From Oppiella nova (taxonomy: Eukaryota; Arthropoda; Arachnida; Sarcoptiformes; Oppiidae): a stretch of 27,172 nucleotides of DNA. The position numbers and the translations under genes were made by a program. Positions 9,801 to 20,740 of the stretch are shown in pieces. Where the stretch lies: positions 1 to 27,172 of the forward strand of contig CAJPVJ010000368.1 of NCBI GenBank assembly GCA_905397405.1, given 5' to 3'. A model generated the notes under the pieces. The model was not told where the DNA came from. It worked only from the letters and a program-made list of their open reading frames with translations, and ran no database searches. Each line of letters begins with the position of its first letter. The first letter of the stretch is position 1.

Positions 9801-10825
9801 AGACATCGGTTGGCCATCGGATTCAATGGGAGATGATTTGGAAATTATGTTTTTCCCACAAATAGCTCTTATTTCATGAACACATTTGATGTAAACTCAA
9901 GAGTTTTAAGAAAAACAAAGTATTCACTGAACTTGAGTTCACTTTATTCTAATATAGTATCCATTTAGTGAAAAATAAAATATAGCACCCAGATAATTAT
10001 TCTTTACTTCTTGATTTGTTTTTAAAAATGATAATTCTGTCAAATTCTACATATTATATGATATTACACATTAGTAACACATGAAACAAACATATCTATA
10101 ATTAACCATGATGATTGTATGAAAAATAAATTCTACTCATTATTATTCTGTAAATAAGTCACTAATGTTTTAATGATAACTAATTACTAGTATTAATAGA
10201 TATAATGAGACAGAATTTTATTGTTTTCTGTTCAACTAAAATACATAAAATTAGTTTAAAATGCTTTTATTGACACAATTTTGAATTTTTTATTAATAGT
10301 GTTTTTTATTAAATACCCGACAGTAAGAAATAATTATAATAATTGCTCAAAATTCATTCATTTGATTAAAGATTAGGACATAAATAAATAGTAACTTTAA
10401 GTCACGTAAAATTTAATAGAAAACTAATCAAGCAATCAATTCATTAGAAACGCATCGATTATGTTGTGAATAGACTATAAGAAGTGATGACAACAAGAAT
10501 TGAAAAAAAAATAAAAACTTGAAAAATAAAATTTCATAAGAATTTAAGATACAATTCACTTGTAATTGCTTTTAAGACACGATTCTATTTGTTATAAACA
10601 GTGAAATAGAAATTCCTAATATTTATATCATTGTGATTAACAGACAATAAGTCAATAATAAATATCATTAAACACATTTTACTGTTGTTTAATAATAATG
10701 TGAGAATAACTTTGCGTTTTTTAGTATATTTCTAAACTTTTTTGTCAGTACATCGGACTCTAGACATGATTTTGTAGCCACAGATTCCTAACGAATCGGT
10801 AATTCTAATGGTTTTTTGTATTCAA
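9801..10825. other. AT-rich intergenic DNA downstream of SMG6
   Basis: No gene or RNA feature seen. The sequence is strongly AT-rich with homopolymer runs. The SMG6 transcript (minus strand) must end here; TTTAAT at 10688-10693, which reads ATTAAA on the minus strand, is a candidate poly(A) signal about 133 bases after the stop. Confidence 0.55.
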
Positions 10826-13800
10826 TTATTTGTGTTTAACATGATTTGCATCGGAAGGAATGGCCGCCCATTTCACAAAATGCTGTAAACCTCTGACCGG
10901 AACGTTATGTCCCAACGATTTGACTCTTAAATTGCGGTCATCCGTCAAAAGTACTACTTCTCTAAAAATACTGTTTGATTCATCTGGAAATCAATATTTA
11001 AATACATTGTATTCATAATATTTCATAGGATTCACTAAAGTATAGGAATTATACCTGAATTCATATCACTTTCTTTCGTAGCCTTTTCTTTGGGTTTGTC
11101 TTTAATGAAGTGAAAGCAAGCGCTGAGAATGAAGTCGTCGTTTGAATTGCCCTGAAGTCCACATAAAAGTCATTACAATAAGAGTCCTCATAATGATTGG
11201 CATAACAAGTGCTCCCAAACCTGTGTATCAGTAATTGATTCGCTGATGAAATTAATGGATTCCAAAAGAGATCCCTTCGATGTAATAGCTTTTAATCTCA
11301 AACTCTTGTCGTTAAAAGCGGACACCAAGTACTCCATGGCCTCGAGGGCTGCTTTGCCCACTTGGCCCGTGTGGTCGTCGCTAAAAGTCAACGGTTTAGT
11401 CGTCTGAATGCCACGAGTCTTGAGTCCATTCAACTCATTAATCACTGAAACAATGGATTGATTAATTTTTGTGAAAACAAAACACAAAATTACAAAACAA
11501 ACCGATCGCTAAAAGTCAACGGTTTAGTCGTCTGAATGCCACGAGTCTTGAGTCCATTCAACTCATTAATCACTGAAACAATCGATTCATTAATTTTGGT
11601 GAAAACAAAAGACAAAATTACAAAACAAACCGATTAACGGAACAATGAGTTCATAATATTTCGATTCAATAATTCGCTTAATTTTGTCCAAATGATCGAT
11701 ATAGCAGTTGGTGTCGGGTATGACATACCGGGGCTGCACTACAATTCTAGACGGTTTGTTTTGGTTCTCTTCGGTTAATACGGCCTTTAATTGAGTTTTA
11801 AAACAATTAAAAAGATTTTCTCTATAAGAATGCGTGTAATCTATGGACACATACGTCAACCGTCTGTTTCATTAATTCTTGTTTGTCTTTCGCTTTCTTG
11901 AGTTTCTCCTGAAGTGACCACAACTTCTCGATTTCCATTTGTTCCGGACTTTTCACATCAGAATCATTACTCATTGTATTGTTAGTCTCGGCAGAAGATA
12001 ATTCATAAGAGTATTCATCGGTTTCCGTCTCCGACTATCATATAAAAAACGGATTAGTATTACGGCATAAAAGTTAAGAAATATTGCATACAATCTCTAA
12101 TTCACTAAATTCTTTGATAATCGTTTGGTCGTCAGTGGGGGTAACGGATGTGGGTATGAGTGATACGAAACCCTTGTTCTCGACATCATATTTAAGGTAC
12201 GGCTCAACGATTCCACACAAATAGTCACCGAAATATTGAATTGCAGTCAAACGCAAACAGGTTCTCGCCTTTTCCTAAACATTAAATATTTGTTGAATAC
12301 ATTGATAGAAATTAATTTCAAACAACAAAAAAGGCATCACTTTATCATAGTTTGGTTGTGCGAATTGAACGCATTGTGGGGAACCCAGCAGTGGTAGAAA
12401 GCCGGCCAAAGAGGTGTCCTCTGGAAGTATGATAGGCTCACAGCCCTCTAATTTGCTGCCAAACAGTTTCACACTTCGGATATTGATTTTCGTTAATAAA
12501 GTCAAAAATTCTGCGAAAAGGGTCCAAATATCTCCATCAGCGCGACAACTGTTTTGTACATAAAATACAATTAAATAACTCTTTAAATAATTTAATTTAA
12601 ACTTATAATTACTTTATTCTGAAGTCAGAGGGAGGGGGTGGCGGACACCACAGCTGCTTCTGACATGACATCCAATCGGTCCATAACTTAATCGTTGGCA
12701 ACAATTCCGTCAAATCGTCAGAAATGATATCAGAATTAGTTTCGGAAGCCTTTTGGACTTTTAGTGTATTGATAGCGCATTCGAGTATTAATGACATCAT
12801 TGCGAGCGTCACTTGTATTGCCTGTTCCTGCAGAAGGGAACGACAGTTTGAACCATAGGTTGTGTCTAAAAATGTAGTCATATGTGGTATTAGCATATTA
12901 TGTAAATTAAATGAATACAAAACTGGTTTACTATCCATACCTTTGAGTGATGTGTGGAAAACTGCAAACATATTGATTGCCAACAGTTGTGACAATCGTT
13001 GAGACATTACAGGAATGGGTGATCGACGGAGAAGTGATTGAAACTCTGCTAACATTTGGTTAACAACCGGAACAAATGATTCCATACTATTTATACAGAA
13101 GATAAGTCATTGTTATGACAAAAGCAATAAATTAAAAACATTTATCCAATACTAACCCAACTCTTGAGAAAAGTTTTCCGTGAGTGTGAAGGAAACTGAG
13201 AACAAATCGTTTGTTTAACTATAAGACAAACAAAGTATGAAATGTTTGAAACAAATATCATAATCTCGACAATCATGGCGTACATCAACGGATGAAAGTG
13301 AATCCAAATTCTCTTTCTTGGCGTCGGAATCGGTTTCGAATAACTGCTTATAATTGTTAATCACCGCAGAAGAGCCATCAGAACGGATCCAAATCTCGAG
13401 TCGATTCTTATCGGCCGCCAAACCCTCCAACTCTTCCATTCGTTTTCGACGGTTTGCTTCTAAGTCTTGGTTTCGTTTCTTTTCGTTCAATTCGTACTAA
13501 AAAACAATTCAAACGAAAATTTTATACAATTTTTGGCAATTTTTATCTAAAAAAGTCTTTAATACCTTTCGCCGGCATTCATCAAAAATAGTCAACAGAT
13601 TCTCTCTGGCAGTTAGGAAGGGATTACTTGCGGCCAAACTTCTCATATAGTAATAGACGGCATCTAAGCGTCTGTTTTGATACATCGCCAGTAATGCCAA
13701 CTGATTATAACTGCGGCCGTTCTTCGGCGCCAACATCTGTGCTCTTAAGTAAAAGCTGTCGACAAGTGAAACACAATTAATAGACAATTTCAATAAGAAA

Positions 13801-16327
13801 TGAGTACAAAATGGTTTACAATTTGCTTTTAACAAAAGTCGAGTTCTTTGTCTCGCATTCCCGATATCGCGAGAGATCTCCTAAATAGAGATATATCTTT
13901 TGGGCTGAAATGGACACCAGTTTCAGTGTCTCGTAGTTCTCCGAGTTGTCGGAGTCGTACTCGTGGGCCAACAGCTTCTCGATGACAAAGCCATACGTCT
14001 CTTGCATTTTAACCAATAGGTTCTCGAAGAAGAGCGACGCCTCGTCTATGATCTTATGAAGACATGTCTTGAGCTCCGACTGTTGTTCGCTGTTCTGCTC
14101 CATTAGGCGCCGGTAGTGCTCAATGAACTGATAGAAGGCTGACTTCCATAAGCGCTGCTCGACATTAGTTTCGGCACAAAAGCGCAGATCATTGAGTATA
14201 ATGTGTTCGTAACGCAATTGGATTCGGTATCGGATTTGTTCCACTTTCTGGGGGTCGTGACAGACAGAGAGGTCCGTCTCGGCGGCCGACGCCTCGTTCA
14301 GACTCTTCTCGATAATTGGCTTCAATTTTCGGCGCGAATTCTCCGTGTTTTCCACCGATGCGGCCGACATGAAGTGCGGAATCGCGTACTCGTTGTTTGA
14401 CCGCAAATATGGCGACAATTGCTGATAATTATCGACTGTTGTGGACAACGAGTTCGTGTCCGGACTCGAAGAGGGCGAGTATTGGATCGGATTGGCTGCT
14501 GTCACGTGTTGTGTGGGACGTATGGCTACAGTGGGTTTGCTGGCGTTAAGCGACCGGTTCTGGTGGTGACTGGTGTTGGGCTGTTGTGCCGACCAATCAT
14601 TTGGTGTCATCTGACTGTTGGGCAGACGTATGAGTCCTCGCTGTGGACCCGCTTCGGCATTAGCTGTCTGTGTCTGAGATGTCGACTCTCGCAGAGAATC
14701 TCGTCTTTGGTTCTCGTAATGAGTTTGTTGTGTCTGTTCTGAGTTTTGCTGTCAATTCATACAAACAATTCAGTATAAAATATTTGCATCCATTTCTAAC
14801 ACAGGTATAAATGATACTCAAATTGCATTTAAAATACAAATTAATTTAGATAACACTTCCAGACCCACAATACCTTGATAAAAAATCTTTTCATGTCATA
14901 TGGTTTTAAACTAATGCAGTGATTGGACAAGAATTTTGATTAAAACTGAATTAAGAATTTTGATTCTAACGATAAATTAGTTTTTATAGATTTTTATAGC
15001 TGTGTATACCGTATGGCAATAAATATTTAAATATCGGTAGCAAACAAATGCTTACTTTTTTCAATTGTTGTTGTTTTAGAAAACGGGGCGGAATTTGGTG
15101 TTCAAATGTCTTCACATATCTGTTGTGATTGTGTTGCGATTTAATTGCCGTAAAATTGCGTTTATTAGACGCCGACTCATGCTTTACACGAGACTTGTTG
15201 TCATTTGTGTTATAATTGCCATCATTTCGAGGGACAGGCATCTCCACATTTGTACCACTGTTTCGTTGATTACTATTACTGTAACTATTAGTAAATTTTT
15301 CATTTCTGTCGACATTGGCGTGGATTGGATTGAACTCCACGTTATAGTAGTCCTCATAGTCTTCGTATTTGTCGTGTTTATGCTTTTCGGGCATATTGTG
15401 GACCACTTTTGGCTCATTTGGTTTCGTTTTTCTATGAGTTGTCTCCTCTTTATAGTCCACTTTATGCGACACTTCAATGGTTTGGCTTTTATTTGATTCA
15501 TAATTACTTGAACCCATATTTTCTCCACTTTTGTCCGCAACGTTGGTCTTAGACTGTGATGTCCTGTCATTCCTCTCCAGTCTATCTGTCTGTCTGTCAG
15601 ACCTGTCACTCGTGTTGTTGTGATGTCTTTGCCTTTTCTCATATTTCGATGACTTATTATCACGTCTTTCGCTGCTCTTCTCCTGTTGTTGTCTTTCATT
15701 TCGGTCCCATTTTTGTCTATTATTTCCTATAAATTCATTGCAAATTCAAAACACATTACAATCGAAACGACAAAACAAACATTGAATCCAAACCTGATTT
15801 ACTGTTTTGAAGTTGTCTTTGGTTGTGATTATTATCAGTGTTTTGCGGAACACTATTCCTCTGAGGTTTTGGCTGTGGTTTGTCTGCGGGAACGGCAGCT
15901 TTGGTGTCAGCGGTGGCGGTCTTGTTGTCGGATGCGGTGGTGGAAGGAGTGGCCGATTGTCCGGTGCTTTGTTTGGGCGGAACATACACTTTGATGTCCG
16001 GCTTCTTCGCCACACATTTGTTGCTATTATTGTTATTAGACTTCAAATCACTTCTGGAGTCCGTCTTCGGCGACTCAACCATTATCTCATGCCTTAAGTC
16101 ATCGCCACTTATGTCTGGTTTGCTTTGCACTGAAAATAAGCGACAAAAAGATCGTTAATATCATTGATTGGCACAAAGACTCGATGACACTGACCACCGA
16201 TGGTGTCACCATTATCTGCTTTCTTAGCAAGGATCTTTCCCATTCCCGGCTTATATAATGCCATTTCTGGTCGCTTTCGTTGATTCGCGGAACCATTGGA
16301 ACCATTCTTCGGTGACTTTATGTCCAT
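10826..16327 (-). CDS. SMG6: SMG6, endonuclease of nonsense-mediated mRNA decay
   Basis: SMG6 cuts mRNAs near premature stop codons in the UPF1 complex. Sixteen exons (minus strand) join in frame to about 1378 residues: 16327-16195, 16129-15794, 15726-15056, 14748-13820, 13755-13566, 13496-13284, 13218-13157, 13086-12941, 12865-12613, 12548-12341, 12274-12092, 12034-11855, 11784-11631, 11444-11221, 11151-11055 and 10983-10826. Two exon-junction-complex-binding motifs lie near the N-terminus (RPEMALYKPG and KPDIKVYVPP). A long disordered Asn/Lys/Asp-rich stretch follows. The 14-3-3-like TPR region starts near LWKSAFYQFIEHYRRLM and includes APKNGRSYNQLALLAMYQNR and YYYMRSLAASNP. The C-terminal PIN nuclease keeps its three catalytic acidic motifs: VIPDTN, SNDDFIL and LTDDRNLRVK. 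The first donor could also be at 16198. A 128-bp tandem duplication overlaps the start of exon 14 and creates a decoy exon copy at 11572. Confidence 0.95.
11379..11634. repeat. 128-bp tandem duplication of a SMG6 intron plus the start of a PIN-domain exon
   Basis: Copies 11379-11506 and 11507-11634 match at 124 of 128 positions. On the minus strand each unit contains the donor GTTTGT, a 58-base intron-like segment, the acceptor and the first 68 or so bases of exon 14. All four differences fall in the intron-like part; the exon part is identical. The proximal acceptor (exon copy from 11572) leads into a frame that meets TAA within the second intron copy, and splicing from its own donor also gives a stop. 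Only the distal acceptor (11444) gives a full PIN domain. Confidence 0.85.
12866..12940 (-). other. 75-bp stop-free intron of SMG6, length a multiple of three
   Basis: The donor GTATGG at 12940 and the acceptor TTTTTAG ending at 12866 split the family motif SLK-DTTYG, which is contiguous in other SMG6 proteins. The intron has no in-frame stop and is 25 codons long, so retention would insert 25 residues without breaking the frame. Confidence 0.7.
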
Positions 16328-16650
16328 TTAGTGATGTTTTCCGCGATTACTCGTACGGCTGTTGGGAAGCAATGAATCAATAGATGACTTGATTTTAACA
16401 TTTATTTGCAAATAAACAGCGATTTTGTTGTCAATTGTATGAAAATCTCTAATAGTTTTCAAAGTGTTTAACAAATAATCGTTTAATTAATGCTTTTTAA
16501 TACGAAATTGTTTTCTGTTTTTGTTATGACTTTTAGTAACTCTTTGAATGTTATGAACAGTATTTGTAAACAAAACAAAGCCTTTCTGTCCATAAATTAC
16601 GTCCAGTTGTCACAAACAGTACTCTTTGTGATCTCATATTCTTGTGCCCA

Positions 16651-16695
16651 GAATCTCAAGAATCTCAAGAATCTCAAGAATGTCACGAATCTTGA
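16651..16695. repeat. 9-bp microrepeat GAATCTCAA, three exact copies plus degenerate ones
   Basis: Three consecutive exact copies of GAATCTCAA from 16651 are followed by GAATGTCAC and GAATCTTGA, which keep the 9-bp phase. Confidence 0.8.
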
Positions 16696-16826
16696 GTTAA
16701 ACTATCGTTGAGTTTGTAATCATTGATTACAATAACTCATACATTGAACATATCGACCGTTTTAACCGATAACTTATAACTTATAAGTTATCAGTTAATA
16801 ATAGGAGACAAACCAAAATAATTCAT

Positions 16827-16832
16827 TTTATT
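16827..16832 (-). promoter_or_regulatory. Poly(A) signal of the ferroportin-like gene, two bases after the stop
   Basis: On the minus strand the TGA stop (16837-16835) is followed by TT and then AATAAA. If used, the 3' UTR would be only about 20-30 bases. Confidence 0.55.
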
Positions 16833-16834
16833 AA

Positions 16835-18379
16835 TCATTTGAAAAACTTTTCACTTTCGGGTGAATGTCTGTTCCTAACGACAAATATAGCGAATAGTAT
16901 TGAACCCAATAATACTGAGGCATAGGATATAAGGGTCAGGATATAGAAATGCTCAACACTTGGGATGCATAAGACGATCACAAACTTTATTAATTCCATC
17001 AGAATATTAACACTCGTCTGAGCGCTGCCCACCATTGGAGGGCTTATGGTCTCGGTTTGGATCAGTTGGTTGACCCCCATGTCGGCCATCCATAGGCCAA
17101 ACCGGGCCGCAGTAATACCAGACAGCAGTAGAATAACGCCTGTCCTCTCATCGGGTATAATAAACTTTGCGGAGTCACCCAAACATATGGTAAGGCATAT
17201 GAGTTCAGTTATGAATCCTATTAACGCTGTTATCTTGACGTCAAACTTCTTGACCAGTAATGGATAGCATAGGGTGCCGGTGATCCCCACCAGACTGGCC
17301 GCCACTGACACCAAACCCAATATGGTTTCGTTGATACCCTTCTCACTCGCGTATCCAATGGTTATTGAGTCGAACCCTAAGACTGTTAAGTATAGCAACG
17401 AAAAGCTAAATCCCGGCCATAAGAATGTCTTGCAATACATGACAAATGCACTCATGTTTAGTATTTTGAATGTTTCGCTCAGTTTTTGTTTCTTCTCTAC
17501 TCTTAAGTTGGGAACCGATTTGTAGACGGACTGCAAAAGGGTGTACTCGACAACAGCCGAGCATACGTTCCACACCGACATGAATACGGCCGACCATAAT
17601 AGGGACAAATTCATGAGAGCGCCCACAACTGAAGGCGCCGCCACATTGCAGATTAGGTCCAGACGTCTTAGCATTGCATTCAAATCTTGGATTTCACACA
17701 TTTCACACATTAAAACATTATATCATTATATTGTAACAGAATATTCCGTGTACCCACCGGTCAGTTGGGATTCAGTTGTGGCTATACATAAAATCCAATC
17801 TTTCTCCAGACATGTGGTGAACCCAAAGCTCCATATCTGAGCTATGATTGAAAAGGCGATTAATCCGATCCATGCGATCCATTGCTTTATCTTAAAATGT
17901 GTATAAAAATTATAGTTTCAATCAATTTGATAGGCCTATAAATCTCATACATTTTGATCGATGCTTTCAATCTCATAGAGAGCCACACAAACGGCTCCCA
18001 ACGCCACGAAACCATTTTGAAGAAATAAAGAGATCCGGATTTCTTTCAAACGGGACGTCCTTTCGATCCAATAGCCAATTATAGGCGCCGTCACAAAAAC
18101 CAATACCGAGGATATAACGCCGTGAATGGCCGCCAACAGGAATGATCCGGGATATAGTTTGATGAAGTATAGGCCAATTGCGAATTGCCACATACGGTCA
18201 CCCTATGACATAGGATTTATTGTAGAAATGTGCTTGTTACCTCCATAAATGTTTTGTGTTACCCATGCAGACAATACTCGACCCAAATATAGCTTGAGTT
18301 TGAGTGATGTTGGGATAGGGATGGGAACGTCGGCATCATTTTGGTCGACAGAATCTATGCTTAATTGCATTCTTTCCAT
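16835..18379 (-). CDS. SLC40A1: Ferroportin-like iron exporter (SLC40A1 family)
   Basis: Ferroportin is a 12-helix MFS-fold exporter of ferrous iron at the plasma membrane. Four exons (minus strand) join in frame to about 450 residues: 18379-18263, 18202-17951, 17890-17758 and 17685-16835. Family signatures are LYLGRVLSAWGDRMWQFAIG (TM1), the segment LNAMLRRLDLICNVAAPSVVG, LLYLTVLGFDSITIGYAS (TM7) and ITAARFGLWMADMGVNQLIQ (TM10). The protein is shorter than human ferroportin (571) because the large middle loop and an extracellular loop are reduced. By eye alignment, TM1 keeps Asp39 of the human protein but has Gln for His43, TM7 keeps Asp325 but has Ser for Cys326, and TM11 has Lys for His507 (ELIKFVIV). 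Metal specificity or mechanism may therefore differ. The acceptor before the last exon is placed at CCAAG, because it restores phase and the family alignment. Confidence 0.88.
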
Positions 18380-20740
18380 AATTTATAGTGAAATGGTTTT
18401 CATATGAATTAAAATTTATATCAAATACATGTATTAAATATAATTTTATACAAATATCATTAACAATAGAAATTGAAATGTTCATGAAAATTCATTTAAT
18501 AATTAAATCACATAAGAATTCGTGTAATTTTTAAAATAAAAGTTATGTTACTGAATTATTTTGAATTATTTTGCTGAAAAAATTTATATACTGTATTATT
18601 CATAAGAATTCTTATTTGCATTTATAAACATATTCTTAAATTAAATTAAAAAGCAAATAATAATTATTTAATAACAAAATAACAATAGAAACAAAAGTGA
18701 ATCTGAAATAACGATATTTAATAAATGTCATTATGAGATTACAATGAAATTTAATTCCATAGACAATGAAAATACAAAATAAGTGAATAGCTAAAATTAC
18801 ACAATTTATTTGACATATAGTAAGTATTTTTCAGAAAAAAAATCTAGTCATTAATATCAATATTATCTATATATCCATTACTAACAAAATAATTAATAGC
18901 TCACATTTGCAAACAATTAATAAAATCATGTGAAAAGAGTTTCTATAAATTTTTCTTTATACTGTAATAACTTTATAATCACTACTTTCTATTAAATATG
19001 AAAAATCTATAATATTTTTAAAAAGATTAACTAGTTTAATTACTTACATTATACCAATGTTCAATATAGAGTAATTATATTTTTAATAGTACAGTATATA
19101 ATCAGAATATTGTTTCTAATATAAATTCATGAAATTGCTTGTTTAATTATTAATTTTTCAAACTTTTAACTCTTATTCAATATAAATAGTTATAATATTT
19201 TATGATAGGTGCGAAACGCGTGCAAAAATCCGTGACTTATTTAGTGTAAGACAGGTATCAAGTACACTTACCATATAATAGTATAATAGATTTTGTTAAC
19301 TGTAACCAATTGCACTGATTTTTATAATAGTCGTAAAATATTCAACGAATTACTTTTTAGTGAAAGTTATTCTGTACTTATTTACTATAAGTTATTTTAT
19401 ACAGTTATACTGGTGTTACAAATATCATTACATTATTAAGGAATATTATAATAAAACAATAAATAAATACAATTAAAAACATATGTCAATGCATAGACAT
19501 TAGCTTATTTAAAAGTGCTGTTTTAACTAGATTACTTTAAGAACTTTAGTTATCTTAATAATTACTTATAAAAACTAAGGTTTGTGTGCAATTTATTGCA
19601 TTATAATTAGCATTGAATTGTCGTTAAATTTATAAATAAATTTTTTAAAATAAAATTTAAAAGTATTATCCATTTATTTCATCACTACAACTTGTTCATA
19701 TTAATTTTTCATTAATTGATAATACAATTCCTTAATTATGGTGTATTATGTTTTTCCAGTAAATTTCTGGTTCAATCAAAGTGATCAAGCAGGTCTCCTA
19801 CAAAAATCATCGGTTTAATCATTCTTGAACTATACAAATAAACATGACCATAAAGTTGCTAAAAATTATTTTATAAGTTACGGTGTTCAAACTTGGCAAT
19901 TGTTATTAAATTTTATTATACTGTAATAAATTTAGTAATGCTTATAATTTGTGTAAAATTGTCAATTTTAAATAGGCTGTCATTTCTACTGCATAATTAA
20001 TTAAATTCATAAAAAATTGTACAAATTGTATTTATAATTTACTAGTAAGTTACTACTATTATTAGAATACAGTAATACTGTAATAATACATGACTTTAGC
20101 AAACTATTCACAGAATATTCTTGACATTGATTTAGCTAAATTATATTAAACGCATGAATTTGTATTAGTAAATGGGAGGTAAGATATATACCAAGTTTCA
20201 AATGCAATTATAATATACTGTAGAAATGACTGTATAGATTTTATACAATAACTATAGATTCTGTAATGTAAATTGAGAATATATTTGTAATACAGTATAA
20301 TACAGAAATTTTGTATATTGTATATCTCCAAGAATAATCAATTTAATGTTAGATATGGTTGAAATTGGAACACCAGGCTAACTTATTGAATGAAATAAAT
20401 TGAATGAACACTAGAATTGGTTGCTATACCCCCCAGTGGTGTACACCTGTGGTCACCCCTCACTCGCACATATCATACGAAAGGCAATGACTTTCTTCAT
20501 AAACACTTTGCAATGAGACTCACATTCATTGCATTCATTGGGGGACAGTGTGTGAGACAGTAGTGGTAGGACTCACGTGACTGACAGTCAATGCAAACCA
20601 AAACAAAACAAACATTGAATGCAAACAACTCTTCAGACAAACACTCATTCGTGATATTATTGTTGTCATTATCTCATTGATAACCACTTGTTGTTTAAGA
20701 CTTCATTGTCTTATTGGCACTCTTTGTTACCATCACATGA
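18380..20740. other. Long AT-rich intergenic region
   Basis: No gene, tRNA or other RNA recognised. The sequence is extremely AT-rich up to about 20400, apart from a small GC-richer patch near 19207-19235 (GTGCGAAACGCGTGC). Short motifs of the type TACTGTA/TACAGTA recur, for example near 18592, 18960, 19093, 19919, 20070, 20216 and 20291. From about 20400 base composition rises towards KLHL18. This part probably holds its promoter and 5' UTR and contains a palindromic E-box TCACGTGA at 20573-20580. Confidence 0.55.
20573..20580. promoter_or_regulatory. Palindromic E-box TCACGTGA upstream of KLHL18
   Basis: TCACGTGA, followed by C, fits a bHLH-ZIP (MITF/USF-type) binding site. It lies about 160 bp upstream of the KLHL18 start codon in a less AT-rich stretch. 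Function is inferred from motif and position only. Confidence 0.35.

Larger units (their letters stand above)
16328..16834. other. Intergenic DNA between ferroportin-like 3' end and SMG6 5' end
   Basis: It should contain the SMG6 promoter (minus strand). A 9-bp tandem repeat (GAATCTCAA) starts at 16651, and a perfect 16-bp palindrome, ATAACTTATAAGTTAT, is at 16776-16791. A 73-codon plus-strand frame at 16490-16711 spans the tandem repeat and has no protein-like features. Confidence 0.5.

Noticed and set aside
9357-9806. Minus-strand open frame of 149 codons opposite the Arg-rich orphan
   Set aside because: Its Ser/Thr runs mirror the Arg/Ser codons of the plus strand; the plus-strand protein has a more coherent domain order.
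11507-11572. The first SMG6 exon copy as an extra constitutive exon
   Set aside because: Its own donor is in the wrong phase: joining it to the second copy gives an immediate in-frame stop.
15184-15699. Minus-strand open frame of 171 codons
   Set aside because: It overlaps SMG6 exon 3 in another frame. The frame that links both neighbouring exons is the SMG6 one.
18380-20740. tRNA, rRNA or other structured RNA in the long gene-free region
   Set aside because: I found no cloverleaf, box motifs or conserved RNA sequence; only AT-rich DNA and short recurring motifs.
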